A DNA stretch of 9,041 nucleotides from an uncultured Collinsella sp. GTDB lineage: Bacteria; Actinomycetota; Coriobacteriia; Coriobacteriales; Coriobacteriaceae. Location: the NCBI GenBank assembly GCA_958448375.1, contig CAUDDU010000025.1, positions 1 to 9,041 of the forward strand, written 5' to 3'. The translations under genes and the position numbers were made by a program. Shown here one piece after another: positions 5,916 through 9,041 of the stretch (the stretch's first letter is position 1; the number at the start of each line of letters is the position of its first letter). The notes below the pieces were generated by a model. That model had not been told where the DNA came from. It did not search any database and saw nothing but the letters and a program-made list of their open reading frames with translations.

Positions 5916-6212
5916 ATGGCATATTACTGGCCCCAGCACGGCATCGCCATCGAAGTCGACGACGATCCCCATCTCCTGCCTTTCGACGAAGAGGCATTCC
6001 CCGATACGACGGTCTACCACGTTACCACCGATGTGATCTGCGACCCCGAGTCGTTCTCGGCGCTCGCCCACCACATCGCGCATATCCACGACATCGAGCT
6101 CCCTCCCGACTTCGACGAGCTCGTCTACTCGCGCCGTCTGATGCTTCACATGCTCTTTGGAGCGGACCCGTCCACCTTTGCGCGCATCTATACCGACAAG
6201 GATGCCGCATGA
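5916..6212 (+). CDS. Small acidic protein resembling the C-terminal part of DUF559-like PD-(D/E)XK proteins
   Basis: A 98-residue protein with a strong ribosome site (AGGGAGG, five bases before the ATG). The order of elements recalls the C-terminal core of DUF559/Vsr-like proteins: YYWPQHGIAIEVDDDPH (3-19) matches their y-x-P-x-x-x-(l/v)-(v/a)-(v/i)-E-(v/y)-D-x-x-x-H strand and motif. TTVYHVTTDVICDPESF (31-47) matches their usual 'vi.vT...l.dp..f' strand. The preceding DNA-binding or catalytic half is absent and the typical lysine and arginine residues are missing, so nuclease activity is doubtful. It has no signal peptide and is probably cytoplasmic. Its stop overlaps the next start as ATGA, so it is co-translated with the membrane protein. 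The resemblance was judged by eye; 'conserved hypothetical' is the safe name. Confidence 0.75.
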   Translation: MAYYWPQHGIAIEVDDDPHLLPFDEEAFPDTTVYHVTTDVICDPESFSALAHHIAHIHDIELPPDFDELVYSRRLMLHMLFGADPSTFARIYTDKDAA

Positions 6213-6718
6213 GCGCGAAGAAGCCACCCCACTTTGCAGGCCTAGGGCATCGCAGGAAGCTCATCGTTGCCTGCCTGGCCATCGTCTGTGCCCTTGTCGC
6301 CGTAGGACTATACGCTTGGCAGTCGCAGCCCGTACCCGAGGCGGGCGCTTCGGTTACGACGGCCGAGGGCAAAACGCGTCAGGAAATCCAAGATGAGCTC
6401 GACGCTATCGTCCGCGACAACATGATGACGATTTCGGTCGCGCCGGTCGCTCAGCTGCAGGAGGACGGCAAGCTGCGCGTCAACGTGCAAAACGTCCAAG
6501 ACAATAAATTCCCCCAGCGATTCCGCGTCATCCAAAACGACGAGACCATGTACGAATCCGGTGTGGTCGAGACCGGCAAGACAATCGAGACGTGCCCCGC
6601 CGGCGGCATCAAAGAAGGCGAGGCGTACATCGAGATCCAGGCACTCGATGCCAAGACCCTCGACAGCCACGGCAATCCGACACGTGTCAAGGTACGGGTT
6701 GAGCAAGCCGAGAACTAG
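6209..6718 (+). CDS. Single-pass membrane protein with extracytoplasmic beta domain, surface-operon type
   Basis: A 169-residue protein starting in the ATGA overlap, with AAGGA six bases upstream. The N-terminal 17 residues are basic and cytoplasmic; about 18-37 (KLIVACLAIVCALVAVGLYA) form one membrane anchor; 38-70 is a linker; and 72-165 is an exported domain. That domain reads TISVAPVAQLQEDGKLRV, then NVQDNKFPQRFRVI, then a YESGVVETGKTIE turn (115-127) and a final strand ending KVRVEQAE. I associate this order (I-x-(V/L)-x-P with 'DG.l.v.nv..N', then 'Y.SG.i..g..I') with small membrane proteins encoded beside secreted adhesin-like genes in Firmicutes; this is from memory and unverified. 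It probably acts in assembly or display of the next gene products. A different long frame from 5891 runs through the same region, but the start at 6209 is much better supported. Confidence 0.85.
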   Translation: MSAKKPPHFAGLGHRRKLIVACLAIVCALVAVGLYAWQSQPVPEAGASVTTAEGKTRQEIQDELDAIVRDNMMTISVAPVAQLQEDGKLRVNVQNVQDNKFPQRFRVIQNDETMYESGVVETGKTIETCPAGGIKEGEAYIEIQALDAKTLDSHGNPTRVKVRVEQAEN

Positions 6719-6771
6719 CTTTTCCGGCCGACGCGGCACCGCACGCAATTCACCAGCATTCGTCCAATCAT

Positions 6772-6788
6772 CGCGGGGACGGCCCGCG
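6772..6788 (+). promoter_or_regulatory. Short GC-rich hairpin in the 90-bp gap before the secreted-protein gene
   Basis: CGCGGG (6772-6777) and CCCGCG (6783-6788) pair around the 5-base loop GACGG, ending ten bases before the AAAGGA ribosome site of the next gene. No T-run follows, so it is not a clear terminator. It may influence processing or relative expression of the downstream secreted proteins. The rest of the 6719-6808 gap shows no convincing promoter. Confidence 0.25.
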
Positions 6789-6808
6789 GCGAATAGAAAG
6801 GAACGACC

Positions 6809-7408
6809 ATGGACATCACCAGGAACATGAACGGAGCCAGAGCGCTCGTCGTGGGCGCAGGGCTCGCGCTCGCGCTCGCAATGGGCGCTGCCCCGACGCC
6901 AGCTATGGCGGCCGGGCGCGTTGGAACCACGAAAGTAATGGTCAGGACCGAGATCGACAACGTTGAGTTCAAAGTTCCGACGGTTATTCCCTTCGTCGCC
7001 AAGGCCGACGGCACGCTTCAGGGCCCCTCAGAAGACGCGACCACCATCGACAATCATTCGGCCTACGGCATCCATGTCACCAACATGAAGATCGACGCCA
7101 TGAACACCTGGACCATTGCTGCCGACGCCAAGGCCGGAACCGCGCAGAACTCCATCGACTTTAAGGTCGGCCCCGACGGCGCACTCCAGAACGCCAGCGC
7201 CGCAATGCAGGGGACGGGCCTCGATCTTTCCAAGAACGCAGCCTTCGACATGGGCTACCAGGGCATTGCCGGCGGCACGGACAAAATTAAGCTCAAGACA
7301 AGCGGAAACGTCGCCCGCGTCACGCGCGACATCTTCCGCGTAACCGGTGAAGGCGATCAGGTTGCAACGATCACCTGGACGGTCGAGCCCGGTGCGCACA
7401 CGGCATAA
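6809..7408 (+). CDS. Secreted beta-rich surface protein
   Basis: A 199-residue preprotein with AAAGGA six bases before the ATG. It has a clear signal peptide (basic start, hydrophobic core about 10-28, likely cleavage after AMA at 34). The mature part begins with EIDNVEFKVPTVIPFVAKADGTL (49-70) and GPSEDATTIDN, then a YGIHVTNMKI strand (86-95) and NTWTIA. It ends in an I-x-L-x2-SG strand near 160-166 and a final ITWTVEP strand (188-194). There is no membrane anchor, sorting motif or cysteine in the mature part. The alternation of strands and DG/N turns suggests a beta-sandwich module of the kind repeated in cell-surface adhesins and pilus-like proteins. Attachment may come from the adjacent LAQTG protein or the upstream membrane protein. 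No enzyme motif is visible. Confidence 0.88.
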   Translation: MDITRNMNGARALVVGAGLALALAMGAAPTPAMAAGRVGTTKVMVRTEIDNVEFKVPTVIPFVAKADGTLQGPSEDATTIDNHSAYGIHVTNMKIDAMNTWTIAADAKAGTAQNSIDFKVGPDGALQNASAAMQGTGLDLSKNAAFDMGYQGIAGGTDKIKLKTSGNVARVTRDIFRVTGEGDQVATITWTVEPGAHTA

Positions 7409-7673
7409 GGCCGTCGCCCTGGCCGCCGCCGTCAGCATCCTAGCGTTTGGGCCAGCCATGGCCTTTGCCCAGCAAGAACAGGCGCAGGCCGCCACGCAAG
7501 TGACGGTCGACCTCTCGGAGCTCGACCGCGGCGACCGCGAGGAACCGTTGGCGCAGACAGGCGACAGACGATGGCTCTTGGCAGCAGGCGCCGCAGCAGC
7601 AGGCGCGGGAACCGCCGGCCTCGGTCTGCACATCAAACACAGCCAGAAACAAAACATGGACAGGCCACACTAA
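7392..7673 (+). CDS. Miniature sortase substrate with LAQTG cell-wall sorting signal
   Basis: A 93-residue preprotein from a GTG at 7392-7394, overlapping the end of the preceding gene by 17 bp. The N-terminus MRTRHKAVALAAAVSILAFGPAMAFA is a good signal peptide (likely cleaved near residue 26). The C-terminus is a complete sorting signal: LAQTG at 53-57, then D, a hydrophobic stretch WLLAAGAAAAGAGTAGLGLH, and a short tail with lysines. LAxTG in place of LPxTG is an accepted variant in high-GC actinobacteria. After both cuts only about 30 residues would remain. An upstream GTG (7347) in frame lacks a ribosome site and would bury the signal peptide behind 15 extra residues. The ribosome site at 7392 is also weak, so translational coupling is likely. 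Confidence 0.8.
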   Translation: MRTRHKAVALAAAVSILAFGPAMAFAQQEQAQAATQVTVDLSELDRGDREEPLAQTGDRRWLLAAGAAAAGAGTAGLGLHIKHSQKQNMDRPH

Positions 7674-7691
7674 ATTAGCTAAGGAGACCCC

Positions 7692-9041
7692 ATGGCATCG
7701 AAGAGCCTTTTGCCCGTCGTCGCACTCTGCGGCGCGCTCGCAACCGGAACGCCTGTCGCCGCTTGGGCGACTCCCGTCATGGCAGACTCCTTACCAGCAG
7801 CCCTAGGCTCCGCATCAAATCCGTCGAGCGCCATTGCGTGCAAGCGTTTTTCGATCGCACAGGCTGCAATCTCAACCTCGGGATGCCTTCGTCGTAATAC
7901 GGACGGTTCGATAGTCGTGGATATCAATCGTTCGAACAAGGCAAACGGCTCCCAGGCGGGGTACGCCGTCTGCACGTGGCGCTCGGTTGTGCTCGACGCA
8001 GATGGCGATCCATGCAATTTAGAGCTGCGCATCGACATCGCTTCGATCGATGACTCGGCGAACGGAGCGAAGGTCGCCTTCGACGGTACGTTTTTTGAGA
8101 AAGGAGGCGGTATATGTCTGGGCTGCGCCGCCGCGAATGCAGACGACACGCAGCCCACCCTCTCATTCACGGCATCGTTGCGGCTGACCAAAGCCGACAC
8201 CGATGCCATCGCGGCGGGAGAAGCGTCCCTGCTGTTCTACGCCGTCAGCACCAAAGACACAGACGCTCATTTCGAGAAGCCAGCCGGATCACTCAGCCTT
8301 ACACGAGGGATAGAGGCAGGCCCTATTGAAATCGATGTCCACGCGCAAAGCAGGCAACGCATTCTTGCCGACCCGGCGCTTCTCGAAATGGAGTGGAGCG
8401 GATCCGGAGCCATCGGAATTCTCCCCTCCGCGCTTGACGCCAAGACGCTCCCCCCAAACGACGAACCCATCAACGCAACCATACAAGAAGAGAGCGCGGA
8501 CAAAGAAGCAGGTGCGGGCGACACGCCGTCGCCGACAAACAGCGTCCCAGCTTCTTTCGAAGCATCGAATGAGCCCGCTGCCGTTCCAAACGACCCCGAG
8601 CTCGCGGACAGTCTGGGGCTTGCTAATCCTCAAGAGATCGATGAAGGTAACTGCTGCGTGCTTGCCGCGCTCGACCACACAGAGGTCATCGACGCTGCGA
8701 ACATCGAAGTTGCCGCCGCCAATCAGCCCGTCCGCAAGTCGGCCATCATCGCATTTCCCGAATCCATCGAAGTCGTCTTTTTGCCATCGGGCGAGGTCGT
8801 GGCCCCAACACTGCTCACCTTGTTGGGCGCCAAGAATACTCGAAACGAAATTAAAAAGGTCACGGTTGTCGACCCTGTAACCACCGCTAAACTGCGTCTA
8901 TACGCCGTTGCCCCAGACGGAGGCAAGACCTTGGAATTCGATGGCGACACACTCCTAGCCTGGCGACGTCTGGACATTATGCAAGACGTCTCGTATCAGA
9001 TCGAACTCGTAGGGTTTGATCGTGCCCGCGATGCCAATATC
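7692..9041 (+). CDS. Large secreted cysteine-containing surface protein (3' end outside window)
   Basis: An uninterrupted frame of 450 codons that continues past the window end. The start ATG is 18 bases after the LAQTG gene, with AAGGAG five bases upstream. Residues 1-27 form a signal peptide (LLPVVALCGALATGTPVAAWA). Residues 45-210 form an exported region with six cysteines (50, 65, 94, 108, 142, 145, the last two as CLGC). Residues 255-310 are a low-complexity acidic linker rich in Asn, Glu, Ala and Pro. From about 350 a domain begins that resembles the 199-residue secreted protein of the same operon (P356-x2-I359-x7-G367-x4-P372). A C-terminal anchor or sorting signal, if any, lies beyond the window. 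Its codon use seems slightly more AT-tolerant than that of the metabolic genes. The function is unknown; a structural adhesin or pilus-like role is inferred from context. Confidence 0.88.
   Translation, partial: MASKSLLPVVALCGALATGTPVAAWATPVMADSLPAALGSASNPSSAIACKRFSIAQAAISTSGCLRRNTDGSIVVDINRSNKANGSQAGYAVCTWRSVVLDADGDPCNLELRIDIASIDDSANGAKVAFDGTFFEKGGGICLGCAAANADDTQPTLSFTASLRLTKADTDAIAAGEASLLFYAVSTKDTDAHFEKPAGSLSLTRGIEAGPIEIDVHAQSRQRILADPALLEMEWSGSGAIGILPSALDAKTLPPNDEPINATIQEESADKEAGAGDTPSPTNSVPASFEASNEPAAVPNDPELADSLGLANPQEIDEGNCCVLAALDHTEVIDAANIEVAAANQPVRKSAIIAFPESIEVVFLPSGEVVAPTLLTLLGAKNTRNEIKKVTVVDPVTTAKLRLYAVAPDGGKTLEFDGDTLLAWRRLDIMQDVSYQIELVGFDRARDANI

Noticed and set aside
5891..6718. 275-codon plus-strand frame as a single gene
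   Set aside because: Its first 106 codons overlap the better supported 98-residue gene out of frame and are Arg/Pro-rich. The real start is the ATG at 6209, with AAGGA upstream and an ATGA overlap.
7679..8209. 176-codon minus-strand frame opposite the large secreted protein
   Set aside because: The plus strand has a ribosome site, a signal peptide and an uninterrupted frame to the window end; the minus frame has no motif.
8100..8329. Strong internal ribosome site (AAAGGAGG) followed by an out-of-frame ATG and a 71-codon frame
   Set aside because: The purine run encodes E-K-G-G-G of the surface protein. The alternative frame is Arg/His-rich and shadow-like, so an internal start is unlikely, though the site is unusually good.
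1..9041. tRNA, rRNA, CRISPR array, insertion sequence or prophage signals
   Set aside because: No regularly spaced repeats, transposase or integrase motifs, terminal inverted repeats or clover-leaf-like segments were seen on either strand by eye.

Overview
The window looks like chromosomal DNA of a high-GC anaerobic actinobacterium of the class Coriobacteriia; a gut Collinsella-like organism is my best guess. The reasons are the high GC with strong third-position bias (which creates long antisense shadow frames), purine-rich ribosome sites with several GTG starts, a LAQTG-type cell-wall sorting signal, and a strictly anaerobic-style lactate dehydrogenase/ETF cluster. The assignment comes from reading alone, with no database search.

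Layout. (1) Positions 4-1009, minus strand: azlC-azlD, a two-subunit branched-chain amino acid exporter with an 11-bp gene overlap. (2) 1136-1948, plus strand: a 270-residue HD-domain metal hydrolase of unknown substrate, divergent from azlC. It ends head-on against the next operon, so that the two opposite stop codons share one CTAG palindrome. (3) 1945-5570, minus strand: a tight three-gene operon in the order FAD-dependent 2-hydroxyacid (probably D-lactate) dehydrogenase, etfB, etfA. EtfA carries an N-terminal ferredoxin domain with two complete [4Fe-4S] motifs, and EtfB has the DGDTAQIGP-type loop of bifurcating ETFs. This matches the lactate dehydrogenase/EtfAB electron-confurcating complex (LctBCD) known from Acetobacterium woodii. 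(4) 5571-5915: a 345-bp divergent intergenic region with candidate promoters, two TTGGTCA direct repeats one helical turn apart, and a perfect 8-bp inverted repeat just before the next gene. (5) 5916-9041, plus strand: five tightly packed genes making an apparent cell-surface operon. In order: a small acidic protein that resembles the C-terminal half of DUF559-like PD-(D/E)XK proteins; a single-pass membrane protein with an extracytoplasmic beta domain; a secreted 199-residue beta-rich protein; a tiny 93-residue preprotein with a signal peptide and LAQTG sorting signal; and a large secreted cysteine-containing protein that runs off the end of the window.

How they work together. Region 3 can oxidise lactate with NAD+ by confurcating electrons from reduced ferredoxin. 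Region 5 looks like an uncharacterised sortase-linked surface assembly. The C-terminal end of its last protein appears to repeat the domain of the 199-residue protein, with identical spacing of four key residues, so the operon seems to be built from variants of one exported module. Region 5 is the best candidate for an undescribed system. No tRNA, rRNA, CRISPR array or insertion sequence was seen.
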